NCBI GenBank assembly: GCA_051252095.1
Contig: JBPOFK010000007.1
Location: forward strand, 1 to 64,000
Source: GCA-2401735 sp051252095
Lineage (GTDB): Bacteria; Pseudomonadota; Gammaproteobacteria; Burkholderiales; Methylophilaceae
Reading direction: 5' to 3'
DNA: 64,000 nucleotides
Position 1 is the stretch's first letter; each line of letters begins with the position of its first letter. Positions 17,697-26,629 of the stretch are shown here, piece after piece. The position numbers and the translations under genes are program-made. A model generated the notes under the pieces. It ran no database searches. It saw nothing but the letters and a program-made list of their open reading frames with translations, and was not told the DNA's origin.

Positions 17697-18686
17697 CTAA
17701 TCATTCACTTTCTTAAAACTCACCGCTTTCGCGATGCTCTTTACTGTTTTTTCTGGCACTTCACCAACAACAATAATTTGACGTCCATCTACGACATTCG
17801 CACACATATTGGTTGATCCCATGAACATATGCCCTTTTTTAGGCCTTTGTCCTTTAGTAAGCGGTTCAATAAATAGAGACACGGATGCAATGCCATCAGA
17901 AAAAACCAGCTGATCAACTATCGCATCTTTGTCTTTTCCAGCGCGTTGAATATGGTCTACCTCTTGGTATCCAGCAGGCAAATCTGTCGTAACCGTTGTA
18001 TCATTTGATACATGTGTAATGGTTTCTGTTGCTTCTGTAACATAGCTTTTGCTCATGTCAATTTTAGGTTCAAACCAGTTCAGATTGTTTTGTGAGTTAA
18101 GCATGCTGACATTGTTAAAATAAACTTGCTCTAATGTTTTATTATCCGCATTGAGCAAAGCCATTTTCAACATCAACCCAAACTTCACATCCGACCAAAC
18201 TTTATAGCTATAGCGATATTCATCTTTCGGCACCAATTCAACGACATGCGCCTCTCTTTCTGCAACAAACTCTGTACCTTTCAAGCTTGCGACATAATGT
18301 GCTTTTATCGTATTTAAATCTGTTGGCAACATGGCTGGGAAAAGGTTTTTCCCACGTCTTTTTTTAATGACAATATTACTGTTGGTAGGCTGAAAAATAA
18401 CAACATTATCACCTTGGCTGTACACTTCCCGGTGATTTGCACCTAACACAATATTGCGAGCCACTTCACGGCCGCCATAATTCATATGCTTGATATCAAC
18501 CATGCGTTTTTGCTCACCGTTCACATAAGTGAATTGACCTTCGTAATTCAATTCTCGCGCCGCATAAGCTGACTTTTCTAGAACAAGCCATGCATCAGTT
18601 GGTATATTTTCAACATCAGAAGTCTCAGCAGCTAATATAGAAAAGCTTATCAATGTAAGCGCTAGACCAAAAAACACACGCAACAT
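17697..18686 (-). CDS. rseB: sigma-E regulatory protein RseB/MucB
   Basis: A 329-residue periplasmic protein with a signal peptide ending near ILAAE. It has the MucB/RseB fold (LVLEKSAYAARELNYEGQFTYVNG and a C-terminal VVDGRQIIVVGEVP). RseB binds RseA and lipopolysaccharide or mislocalised lipoproteins and protects RseA from DegS cleavage. The gene lies 2 bp after rseA in the rpoE operon. Confidence 0.95.
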   Translation of the reverse strand: MLRVFFGLALTLISFSILAAETSDVENIPTDAWLVLEKSAYAARELNYEGQFTYVNGEQKRMVDIKHMNYGGREVARNIVLGANHREVYSQGDNVVIFQPTNSNIVIKKRRGKNLFPAMLPTDLNTIKAHYVASLKGTEFVAEREAHVVELVPKDEYRYSYKVWSDVKFGLMLKMALLNADNKTLEQVYFNNVSMLNSQNNLNWFEPKIDMSKSYVTEATETITHVSNDTTVTTDLPAGYQEVDHIQRAGKDKDAIVDQLVFSDGIASVSLFIEPLTKGQRPKKGHMFMGSTNMCANVVDGRQIIVVGEVPEKTVKSIAKAVSFKKVND

Positions 18687-18688
18687 GC

Positions 18689-19162
18689 TTATTTAGATTC
18701 CTTAAAGCTTGCCGATTGAATATAGTATGCTGAACCACTGGGTGCTAACGATTGATGTGCTTGAAGATACTCTAAAGGCATACTTTGTGCTATTTCAACT
18801 GGTGACAAATCCTCAGACTGGCCCAACTGTAGTTCAAATACCATTAAACCGACAAACATAACTGCCGCAAATGACGCTGCTACAGACCAAAATACTGGTG
18901 TTGTTTTTCTCTTTTTAACTTCAACTTTACGTTCTGCCTGTTTATTAACAGCGAGTATAGTTGGCTCTGCATCCAAGGCACGCATCACTCTGTCAGAAAA
19001 ATGATAAGGCATGTCAGCACTCTCACGCATCGCGTCACCGATTAAATGATAAGTTTTCCATGCTTCTTTGACCTCACCACTTGCTTTAAGCGCAGTCATC
19101 AGGTGATCTGAACCTTCAATCTCAAATTCACCATCAATTAATGCGGAAAGTTGATTTTTCAT
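18689..19162 (-). CDS. rseA: anti-sigma-E factor RseA/MucA
   Basis: The 157-residue protein has an N-terminal cytoplasmic domain that opens with the classical SALIDGEFEIE motif, one membrane helix near residues 90-110 and a short periplasmic tail. The N-terminal part binds and inhibits RpoE; the tail meets RseB. It follows rpoE by 73 bp and is followed by rseB at 2 bp, the conserved order. Confidence 0.94.
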   Translation of the reverse strand: MKNQLSALIDGEFEIEGSDHLMTALKASGEVKEAWKTYHLIGDAMRESADMPYHFSDRVMRALDAEPTILAVNKQAERKVEVKKRKTTPVFWSVAASFAAVMFVGLMVFELQLGQSEDLSPVEIAQSMPLEYLQAHQSLAPSGSAYYIQSASFKESK

Positions 19163-19235
19163 ACAAAACCTCTAAACAAACTAACTATTAAACATATAAG
19201 CTATCTGATAAAAATAACTTCAATAAACAACATTA

Positions 19236-19994
19236 CTACCAGCGTTTATGATCTGGTGTATCTAGCAATGGCCTTAACTTTTCTGCAATGGTCTCACGCG
19301 CTCTAAATATACGCGATCGCACTGTACCAATTGGACATTGCATAATATCAGCAATTTCCTCATAACTTAAACCTTCCAGCTCACGCAGTGTAATTGCTGT
19401 ACGTAAATCTTCAGGTAAGCTAGCAACCGTGTCATTCACTGTTTGTGCAATTTGCTTGGTCGCCATCGCTGTTTCTGGCGTTTCCATTACACGCATGTCA
19501 GTGCCACCTTCAAAGTTTTCTGCGTCTTCTATTTCTACATCATTTAATACTTGCGGCTTACGCCCCAATGAAACCAAGTAGTTTTTAGCCGTATTAATAC
19601 CAATACGATATAACCATGTGTAGAAAGCACTATCGCCTCTAAAGTTATGTAAAGCACGATAAGCCTTGATAAAAGACTCTTGGACGACATCTTCAACTTC
19701 AGTTTGATCACGTATCATGCGGCTAAGCAAACGTGCAAGCTTTCGATTGTACTTATCCACTAACAAGCCGAATGCTTTTTTGTCGCCTGCTTGCGCGCGC
19801 TCAACTAATACTTGATCAAGCTCACGATTTGAATTTGCTGGCAGGTTGTTTGCCATTTTCGCCATTGCACTCCCTTGCGCGTCTACTTTTTTATGCTTAA
19901 CATCGTTAGTATACGATGCTTCGCTGTAAGACGATAGTGCAGGCTCAGCGAAACTTGTTCGCGTTAATTTCTCTATATTTTTCGTTTGTAGCAT
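19236..19994 (-). CDS. rpoE: RNA polymerase sigma factor RpoE (sigma-E/AlgU)
   Basis: An ECF sigma factor controlling the envelope stress response. Region 2 (VERAQAGDKKAFGLLVDKYNRKL ... EDVVQESFIKAYRAL) and region 4 (LPEDLRTAITLRELEGLSYEEIA) are complete. From the ATG at 19994 the protein has 252 residues, about 45-50 more than usual; the extra part is a polar N-terminal extension. A second in-frame ATG at 19865 with an excellent AAGGGAG site gives a 209-residue form of normal size. Both starts have good ribosome sites, so either or both may be used. Confidence 0.95.
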   Translation of the reverse strand: MLQTKNIEKLTRTSFAEPALSSYSEASYTNDVKHKKVDAQGSAMAKMANNLPANSNRELDQVLVERAQAGDKKAFGLLVDKYNRKLARLLSRMIRDQTEVEDVVQESFIKAYRALHNFRGDSAFYTWLYRIGINTAKNYLVSLGRKPQVLNDVEIEDAENFEGGTDMRVMETPETAMATKQIAQTVNDTVASLPEDLRTAITLRELEGLSYEEIADIMQCPIGTVRSRIFRARETIAEKLRPLLDTPDHKRW

Positions 19995-20047
19995 GCTCTC
20001 TCCCAATAGTTCTCATATCGTAAGCAACTGTTCTTTGCTAGCCTAAG

Positions 20048-20075
20048 TTTACAGACACGGTTAAACTGGTATAAG
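20048..20075 (+). promoter_or_regulatory. sigma-70 promoter of nadB
   Basis: A -35 TTTACA (20048-20053), a 16-bp spacer and a -10 TATAAG (20070-20075) point toward nadB. The predicted transcript start near 20082 leaves a leader of only about 14 nt. Both hexamers overlap the elements of the opposite sigma-E-type promoter. Confidence 0.55.
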
Positions 20076-20078
20076 TTC
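20051..20078 (-). promoter_or_regulatory. sigma-E-type autoregulatory promoter of rpoE
   Basis: On the minus strand GAACTT (20073-20078) and TCTGT (20051-20055) are 17 bp apart. This matches the AlgU/RpoE promoter pattern GAACTT-N16/17-TCtgA closely. It points to rpoE, whose first good start lies about 50 bp beyond the predicted transcript start, and so predicts positive autoregulation of the rpoE-rseABC-degP operon. Confidence 0.7.
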
Positions 20079-20095
20079 ACACATTTTTATTTTAT

Positions 20096-21712
20096 ATGCC
20101 TCAAGTATTCGATGTCCTCATTATTGGTAGCGGTCTTGCGGGGTTGACACTAGCCCTACAAGTTGCTGAATCCAAAAAAGTATGTATCGTCAGTAAGCGT
20201 ACTATTCATGACAGCGCCAGCAACTGGGCACAAGGTGGCATTGCTACGGTGCTTAACAGCGATGATTCGATTGATGAGCATATTCATGACACACTTCAGG
20301 CTGGCGCAGGGCTTTGTGATACTGAAATCACACGTTTAGTGACTGAAAATGGGCGCGAAGCAATAGACTGGCTGATTAATCTAGGCGTGGAATTCACACG
20401 CGAAGAAAACACTGAAACGGGCTATCACTTGACGCGAGAGGGAGGGCATAGCCGTCGTCGCATTATTCATGTTGCCGATGCAACTGGGCGGGCTGTGCAG
20501 AAAACCCTTACGCAAAAAGTACGTGAACATGCCAATATTTCTATATTAGAGAATCATATTGCTGTCGATTTAATTACCTCTAAAAAATTAAAAAAAGAAC
20601 CTAACAACCGCTGTCTGGGTGCATATATCTTAGATAATGCATCAGGCAAGGTCATGACGATTGCGGCGCAGCAAACCGTTTTGGCGACAGGTGGTGCCGG
20701 CAAGGTCTACCTATATACAACAAATCCTGACGTTAGCACTGGTGATGGTATTGCGATGGCATGGCGTGCAGGTTGTCGCATTGCCAACATGGAGTTTATC
20801 CAATTTCATCCAACTTGCTTATTCCACCCACATGCCAAGTCATTTTTAATTACGGAAGCGGTGCGTGGCGAAGGCGGTATACTTAAATTACCTAATGGCA
20901 AACGTTTTATGCCAGCTCATGACGAACGCGCGGAATTGGCCCCTAGGGATATTGTTGCTCGTGCGATTGACTTTGAAATGAAGAAGCGTGGGTTAGAATA
21001 TGTTCTCCTTGATATTTCCCATAAACCCGCTGCTTTCATTAAAGAGCATTTCCCTACCGTTTATCAACGCTGCTTAGAGCTTGGTATTGATATCACCACT
21101 TCACCTATCCCTGTGGTACCTGCTGCACACTACACCTGTGGCGGCATTATGGTTGATGATAAAGGGCATACTGATATCACCAACCTCTATGCGATTGGAG
21201 AAACCACATGCACAGGTCTGCATGGTGCTAACCGTCTTGCTAGTAACTCGCTGCTGGAATGTTTAGTGTTTGGTCGTATTGCTGCTAACGAGATATTAAG
21301 CGCAAAAAAACAAGCACTACCAAGCCTGCCTTACTGGGATGAAAGTCGCGTGACAGATGCAGATGAAGAGGTGCTCATTACGCACACATGGAATGAGTTA
21401 CGTCGATTTATGTGGAATTATGTTGGCATTGTTCGCACAGATAAACGGTTGAGTCGCGCCATGCATCGCATCCATATGCTACGTGATGAGGTACATGAGT
21501 TTTATAGCAACTTTAAAGTGACCAATGACTTAATTGAGTTGCGTAATTTGCTGCAAGTAGCAGAGCTCATTGTGCAAAGCGCAATGGAAAGGCACGAAAG
21601 TCGAGGCCTACATTACAGCAAAGACTATCCAAACTTATTAGAGGAGGCAGTTCCAACGGTGCTAACCCCAGGAAAAAATTACACACTTCTTGATAATCAG
21701 CATGGGCATTAA
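20096..21712 (+). CDS. nadB: L-aspartate oxidase
   Basis: A 538-residue FAD enzyme that oxidises L-aspartate to iminoaspartate, the first step of de novo NAD synthesis. The dinucleotide-binding DVLIIGSGLAGLTLAL is at residues 6-21, followed by SNWAQGGIA, HTREGGHSRRRI-type and HGANRLASNSLLECLVFG signatures and a helical C-terminal domain. The length is typical. Its stop codon is directly followed by the ATG of the nuclease gene. It is divergent from rpoE across only about 100 bp. Confidence 0.98.
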   Translation: MPQVFDVLIIGSGLAGLTLALQVAESKKVCIVSKRTIHDSASNWAQGGIATVLNSDDSIDEHIHDTLQAGAGLCDTEITRLVTENGREAIDWLINLGVEFTREENTETGYHLTREGGHSRRRIIHVADATGRAVQKTLTQKVREHANISILENHIAVDLITSKKLKKEPNNRCLGAYILDNASGKVMTIAAQQTVLATGGAGKVYLYTTNPDVSTGDGIAMAWRAGCRIANMEFIQFHPTCLFHPHAKSFLITEAVRGEGGILKLPNGKRFMPAHDERAELAPRDIVARAIDFEMKKRGLEYVLLDISHKPAAFIKEHFPTVYQRCLELGIDITTSPIPVVPAAHYTCGGIMVDDKGHTDITNLYAIGETTCTGLHGANRLASNSLLECLVFGRIAANEILSAKKQALPSLPYWDESRVTDADEEVLITHTWNELRRFMWNYVGIVRTDKRLSRAMHRIHMLRDEVHEFYSNFKVTNDLIELRNLLQVAELIVQSAMERHESRGLHYSKDYPNLLEEAVPTVLTPGKNYTLLDNQHGH

Positions 21713-22186
21713 ATGCGGTTTATTTATGTAATGCTTGTCGGGTTACTTCTATTAATCGTGCTAAGTTATCAAGCACATGCGGCCACTCGCATCACTTATT
21801 ATTACGATGGCGATACTGTTAAAATTAAAGATGCCGCAAAAGAATATAAATTACGTCTTAATGATATTGATGCACCTGAACGTAATCAAGCCTATGGTAA
21901 AAAGTCTCGCCGAGCACTGATGAGGCTATGTCAAAACACAACCGTGCAAGTGACGATTACAGGCACTGATAAGTACCAGCGCCAATTAGGAAGCCTATCC
22001 TGCGGTCATCAGGATGCCAGCATTTATATGCTTAAAAATGGTCATGCATGGTTCAGTAAGCGCTATGCAAAAAAACCTAATTTAGCCAAAACTGAAGAGA
22101 ATGCGAGAAAAAATAAACTGGGTTTGTGGCAAGCGGAAAAGCCAACTCCGCCTTGGGTCTGGCGGCATTTGGTCCACAAGTATTAA
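21713..22186 (+). CDS. exported thermonuclease-family (SNase) protein
   Basis: The 157-residue protein has a signal peptide (about residues 1-23) and a staphylococcal-nuclease fold. The expected active-site regions are present: YDGDTVKI near 29-36, RLNDIDAPERNQ near 44-55 (Arg, Asp and Glu ligands) and a later TDKYQRQLG segment. It probably cuts DNA or RNA in the periplasm or outside the cell. The start immediately follows the nadB stop, so the two are co-translated, although no functional link is evident. Confidence 0.9.
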   Translation: MRFIYVMLVGLLLLIVLSYQAHAATRITYYYDGDTVKIKDAAKEYKLRLNDIDAPERNQAYGKKSRRALMRLCQNTTVQVTITGTDKYQRQLGSLSCGHQDASIYMLKNGHAWFSKRYAKKPNLAKTEENARKNKLGLWQAEKPTPPWVWRHLVHKY

Positions 22187-22304
22187 CTGAATTTCAGATA
22201 AACGCTAAGTACAATTGATATAAACTTGGCAATAATCCCTGCAAAAACAATGCAAAACCTTTAAAATTCTAACTTTAATATTTATTGACTAGCTAGGAAC
22301 TAAA

Positions 22305-22784
22305 ATGCAAATTGCCATGAACACCGTTGTGACGATGACTTACGAACTAAAAAACAGCAAGGGTGACCTGCTGGAAGAAAGCAAAGAACCTGTCGCATAT
22401 CTGCACGGTGGCTATGACAACATATTCCCAAAAGTTGAAGAAATGATGCATGGCAAAAGTGTTGGCGATGTTGTTGAAGTCACATTAGAACCAGTTGATG
22501 CTTTTGGCGATTATGACGAAGAACTAGTGCAAATTGAACCAGAAAGCGCTTTCCCAGCAGAAAACTTAAAAGAAGGTATGCAGTTTGAAGGCGAAGATGA
22601 AAATGGTGAAGTGATTTTATATACGATTACTAACATTGCCGATGGTAAAGTTGTTGTAGATGCCAACCACCCATGGGCTGGTGAGCGCTTGTTGTTTAAA
22701 GCAACCATTACGGATGTGCGTAAAGCTAAAACAGAAGAAGTCGACCATAAACATGTACATGGTGCAGGTGGACATCACCACTAA
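22305..22784 (+). CDS. slyD: SlyD-like FKBP-type peptidyl-prolyl isomerase
   Basis: The 159-residue protein has the SlyD layout: an FKBP half (VVTMTYELKNSKGDLLEESKEP, PVAYLHGG), an inserted flap domain (GDVVEVTLEPVDAFGDYDEELVQ) and a His-rich C-terminus (HKHVHGAGGHHH). SlyD proteins fold clients and bind nickel through the tail, which can feed hydrogenase or urease maturation; the urease operon lies in the same window, but a link is an inference. The gene appears monocistronic. Confidence 0.88.
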   Translation: MQIAMNTVVTMTYELKNSKGDLLEESKEPVAYLHGGYDNIFPKVEEMMHGKSVGDVVEVTLEPVDAFGDYDEELVQIEPESAFPAENLKEGMQFEGEDENGEVILYTITNIADGKVVVDANHPWAGERLLFKATITDVRKAKTEEVDHKHVHGAGGHHH

Positions 22785-22949
22785 ATTTAATATGGATGTT
22801 AACTAGCGGTCACGCGGGAATGAAAGTGTAGTCACAATATCGGGATAACTTTAATCACAAATTGTTTCATCAGTGTGGCTCTAACTTTCAACTCGCATTT
22901 CCGCACCAAAATGCAAATCAAATAAGCTAAAAAAGCGACAGCCTAGTTT

Positions 22950-25511
22950 CTAACCAAGCTCTTTCAATTTATACAACAACTCCAACGCCTGTTTAGGTGT
23001 TAAGTCATCGGGCTGAACGGCTTCTAATGCCTCAATAAGTGGATGTTGTGTTACCTCTTCTAGCTTGACTTCAGCAGCAAACATATCTGGTTGGTGATCA
23101 CTTTGTGCTACTTGGTTATTTTCCAGTTGGGTGAGTTTTCTTTTTGCGGCAGTTACAACCGATTTGGGAATGCCTGCCAACTGTGCAACCTGAATACCAT
23201 AGCTTTGATTCGCAGCGCCCTCTTCAACCTTGTGTAAAAATACAATCCCTTTGCCGTGTTCTGCCGCATCTAAATGTACATTCGCGGCATGTTTAAATTC
23301 ATCCACAATGCGCGTCAATTCGAAATAGTGGGTGGCAAATAAAGTGAGTGATTTATTTTTTTCTAATAATTGTTTTGCTACTGCCCATGCCAAACTTAAG
23401 CCGTCAAAGGTGCTAGTGCCTCGTCCTATCTCATCCAATAAAACCAGGCTTTTTTCTGTCGCATTATGTAAGATATTAGCAGTTTCTGTCATCTCCACCA
23501 TAAAGGTCGAGCGACCACCTGCCAAGTCATCTGAAGCTCCAATTCTTGTGAAGATGCGATCAATTTCGCCGATTTTAGCATCATTTGCTGGCACATAGCA
23601 GCCACAATAAGCCAATAACACAATCAATGCTGATTGCCGCATAAAGGTTGATTTGCCCCCCATATTAGGCCCTGTTATTAACAGTAATTGTCGGTAGGGA
23701 TTTAAAGTGACTTCGTTAGCAACAAATGGCTGGGTGATCCCTTCAACTACTGGATGGCGTCCTGCCTCAATATGCAAACCGCCTTCTTGAACAAATTGTG
23801 GCTGCACATAATTGAGGCTTACTGCTCGCTCAGAAAAGCAACAAAGCACATCTAAACTGGCTATGGCACCAGCATTGGTTTGTAATGTAGAAATATGTGA
23901 TGCAAGCTGCTCCAACACTTGTTCATATAATGCCTTTTCTCTTGCCAGCGCACGCTCGTTGGCACTTAATACCTTATCTTCAAAGGCTTTAAGTTCTGGC
24001 GTAATAAACCGTTCAACATTTTTAAGCGTTTGCCTTCGACGATACTCAGTGGGTGCATTTTCTGCTTGTGCGCGACTAATTTCAATGTAAAACCCATGCA
24101 CACTATTGTACTCAACCTTTAAATTTGTGAGTCCTGTACGCTCTTTTTCTGCGACTTCATATTGCAATAAAAAGTCGCCGTGATTCGTTTGTAGCGCACG
24201 CAGTTCATCAAGCTCCACATCAAAGCCATCTGCAATGACGCCACCTTCACGCAACAAAGCGGATGGCTCAGATTTAATCGACTGCTTTAACAACACTGAT
24301 GCAGCTGGTTCGACTTGCATGTTTACCATAAGCATTTCTAACATGCCACATAGACTGCCTTGTAATATATCTTGAATTGCAGGTAACAGATTCAAACTAT
24401 CTCTTAGTGCTGAGAGATCTCTAGGCCTTGCAGTTTGTAAAGCAATTCTTGCGGTAATTCTTTCGATATCGGCCACTTGTCTTAATAAATCATGCAATAT
24501 TGGTTGCTTAGCTGACGCAATTAATTCAGCAACGGCTTCATGCCGTTTTATGACTAACGCGCTATTACGCAAAGGGTGATGCAACCAGTGTCGTAGTAAG
24601 CGAGCGCCCATCGCTGTTTTTGTTGTATTGAGCAGAGAGTAAAGCGTGGGAGAAGCCTCACCCCGTATAGTCATATCAATTTCTAAATTACGCCGTGTTG
24701 CAGCATCTAATTGAATATATTGACTGGTCTGTTCGACCGACAAAGCAATGATATGAGGGAGCGCAGTGCGCTGCGTATGCTTCACGTATTCAAGTAATGC
24801 ACCTGCCGCCGACACCGCTACCGTTAATTCAGCGCAACCAAAGCCATTCAAATCTTTTGTATTCAATTGATGAGTTAGAACGTTAGTTGCTGTTTCAAAA
24901 TCAAACTGCCAAGCCGCGATATGTTTTTTAGGGGCTTTGTGCTGTGTTACTGCATCATGCTGCATATTTTCAGCACATACAATTTCTGCTGGATTAATAC
25001 GTTCAAGCTCCTGTGCCAAATGTCCTTTAGCGACCTCACTTAAAACAAACTCTCCTGATGCTAGATTGAGTCGTGCAAGGCCAACCAGACCATCGCCAAA
25101 GCAGATACTTAACAATACATTGTCACGCGTTTCATCCAACAGAGCAGAATCAGTTAGCGTGCCAGGGGTTAAGATGCGCGTAATTGCACGCTCAACAGGC
25201 CCTTTTGCACCAGTCCCTTTTACTGGCACATCACCAATCTGTTCACAGATTGCTACTGCCTCACCTAATTTAGCTAATTTTGCCAAATATTGTTCTGCCG
25301 CGTGATAAGGCACACCAGCCATTTTAATAGGCTCACCGTTACTTTTGCCACGATGGGTGAGGGTAATACCTAATAAACGTGAGGCTTTTTCTGCATCTTC
25401 AAAAAATAGTTCGTAAAAATCACCCATGCGAAAAAATAGCAGCATATCTGAATGCTGTGCTTTTAGCGTCAAATACTGACGCATCATGGGGGTATGCTTT
25501 TCAAGGCTCAT
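22950..25511 (-). CDS. mutS: DNA mismatch repair protein MutS
   Basis: An 853-residue mismatch-recognition ATPase. The mismatch-binding FFRMGDFYELFFEDA motif (Phe-x-Glu) is near residue 30. The Walker A GPNMGGKSTFMRQ and Walker B LVLLDEIGRGTSTFDG are in the C-terminal third, and a short C-terminal tetramerisation-like tail ends the protein. I start at the ATG at 25511, where MSLEKHTPMMRQYL matches the family; the frame also offers a TTG four codons earlier. It is a single gene. Confidence 0.98.
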   Translation of the reverse strand: MSLEKHTPMMRQYLTLKAQHSDMLLFFRMGDFYELFFEDAEKASRLLGITLTHRGKSNGEPIKMAGVPYHAAEQYLAKLAKLGEAVAICEQIGDVPVKGTGAKGPVERAITRILTPGTLTDSALLDETRDNVLLSICFGDGLVGLARLNLASGEFVLSEVAKGHLAQELERINPAEIVCAENMQHDAVTQHKAPKKHIAAWQFDFETATNVLTHQLNTKDLNGFGCAELTVAVSAAGALLEYVKHTQRTALPHIIALSVEQTSQYIQLDAATRRNLEIDMTIRGEASPTLYSLLNTTKTAMGARLLRHWLHHPLRNSALVIKRHEAVAELIASAKQPILHDLLRQVADIERITARIALQTARPRDLSALRDSLNLLPAIQDILQGSLCGMLEMLMVNMQVEPAASVLLKQSIKSEPSALLREGGVIADGFDVELDELRALQTNHGDFLLQYEVAEKERTGLTNLKVEYNSVHGFYIEISRAQAENAPTEYRRRQTLKNVERFITPELKAFEDKVLSANERALAREKALYEQVLEQLASHISTLQTNAGAIASLDVLCCFSERAVSLNYVQPQFVQEGGLHIEAGRHPVVEGITQPFVANEVTLNPYRQLLLITGPNMGGKSTFMRQSALIVLLAYCGCYVPANDAKIGEIDRIFTRIGASDDLAGGRSTFMVEMTETANILHNATEKSLVLLDEIGRGTSTFDGLSLAWAVAKQLLEKNKSLTLFATHYFELTRIVDEFKHAANVHLDAAEHGKGIVFLHKVEEGAANQSYGIQVAQLAGIPKSVVTAAKRKLTQLENNQVAQSDHQPDMFAAEVKLEEVTQHPLIEALEAVQPDDLTPKQALELLYKLKELG

Positions 25512-25630
25512 AGATATATTCAATTAGTTTTTATAGCTGACTGTAACGTGTCAATAAATTTGATATTTGCACGCCACTTTAGTTGAAAAGACGCCTAGCT
25601 ACAACCAAGTGAGGCATTTTTTATAGATTT

Positions 25631-25660
25631 ATAAGGCGTGTCAGTTAATACGCGCCTCAT
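25631..25660 (-). terminator. hairpin after the response-regulator gene
   Basis: In the minus direction ATGAGGCG and CGCCTTAT form an 8-bp stem around a 14-nt loop, 12 bp after the stop codon. The sequence after it is AT-rich but has no solid T run, so this is a weak terminator candidate. Confidence 0.35.
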
Positions 25661-25672
25661 AGCTGGATGCAA

Positions 25673-26629
25673 CTAAATGAGATTGCGAAGTTTTGAAGCA
25701 GCCAGTGAAGCGGCTGCAGTTCTTGTTTCTACGCCAAGCTTCACAAAAACATGCTCAAGATGCTTATTAACTGTACGAGGGCTAGAGCCTAAAATATCGC
25801 CAATATCACGGCTGGTTTTCCCTTTTATCGTCCAATAAAGCACTTCTGACTCTCGTTTGGTGAGTTTAAAAATATGCATCAGCGCTTCAATTTGTGCAGC
25901 ATCAGACTCTTCCCTAAGCACAATCATCCATTGCTCCTCACTCGTTAAGTCTGCAGGAGTTAGCGTTAATCGTTTAGCACTTTGAATAATGGTTAACGGT
26001 TCTAATGTTTGACCAGTAGGATCACCTTCGTATGCGTTGGTTATCCAGCTAAGCACTTCATAAGGCGTTAAAATTTCCCTCGTTTCAGTTAAGCCAATAC
26101 CATCTAAAAAATAGGCTTTCATCCAGTCACGTGCAAGGGGGGTTTGCCAAATAATTTTGCCATCTTGTGGCGTGATTGCAATGGCAGCTTGACCAAATGC
26201 ATCTAAGGCGCTTCTTGCTTCATGCACCTGTTTTGATGTCTGCAAATGGGAAATAATTCTAACCAAGACTTCATTGACGCGAACTGGCTTCGTCACATAA
26301 TCAGTGCCGCCTGCTTGAAAAGCAGCAACAACATGTTCCGTTTCAGTAAGGCCTGTCATAAAGATGACTGGGATATGTCCTGTTTTATTACTTGCTTTTA
26401 ATGCTTTGCAAACTTCAAAACCATCCATTCCTGGCATAATTGCATCCAGCAATATAACATCTGGCTCTGCCTCAGCAGCTATTTCTAATGCCGCTTCGCC
26501 ATTGTTAGCAACTAGAACTGTGTATCCAGACTCATCTAACGCATCATGCAAAACAGACAAATTGTCAGGCACATCATCAACAATGAGCACTAGTAAAGAT
26601 TGGTTCTTGTTTAACGCCATATTGCTCAT
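25673..26629 (-). CDS. LuxR/NarL-type response regulator
   Basis: The 318-residue protein starts with a receiver domain (phospho-acceptor Asp62 in DVILLDAIMPGMDG, Lys114 in VTKPVRV), has a middle segment of about 100 residues resembling a degenerate PAS-like linker, and ends with a LuxR helix-turn-helix (LTKRESEVLYWTIKGKTSRDIGDILGSSPRTVNKHLEHVF). The ATG overlaps the stop of the upstream hybrid kinase by 4 bp, so the two form a cognate pair. I propose that it binds the inverted repeat found in front of the kinase, fmdA, the porin and two exported-protein genes. Confidence 0.93.
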   Translation of the reverse strand: MSNMALNKNQSLLVLIVDDVPDNLSVLHDALDESGYTVLVANNGEAALEIAAEAEPDVILLDAIMPGMDGFEVCKALKASNKTGHIPVIFMTGLTETEHVVAAFQAGGTDYVTKPVRVNEVLVRIISHLQTSKQVHEARSALDAFGQAAIAITPQDGKIIWQTPLARDWMKAYFLDGIGLTETREILTPYEVLSWITNAYEGDPTGQTLEPLTIIQSAKRLTLTPADLTSEEQWMIVLREESDAAQIEALMHIFKLTKRESEVLYWTIKGKTSRDIGDILGSSPRTVNKHLEHVFVKLGVETRTAAASLAASKLRNLI

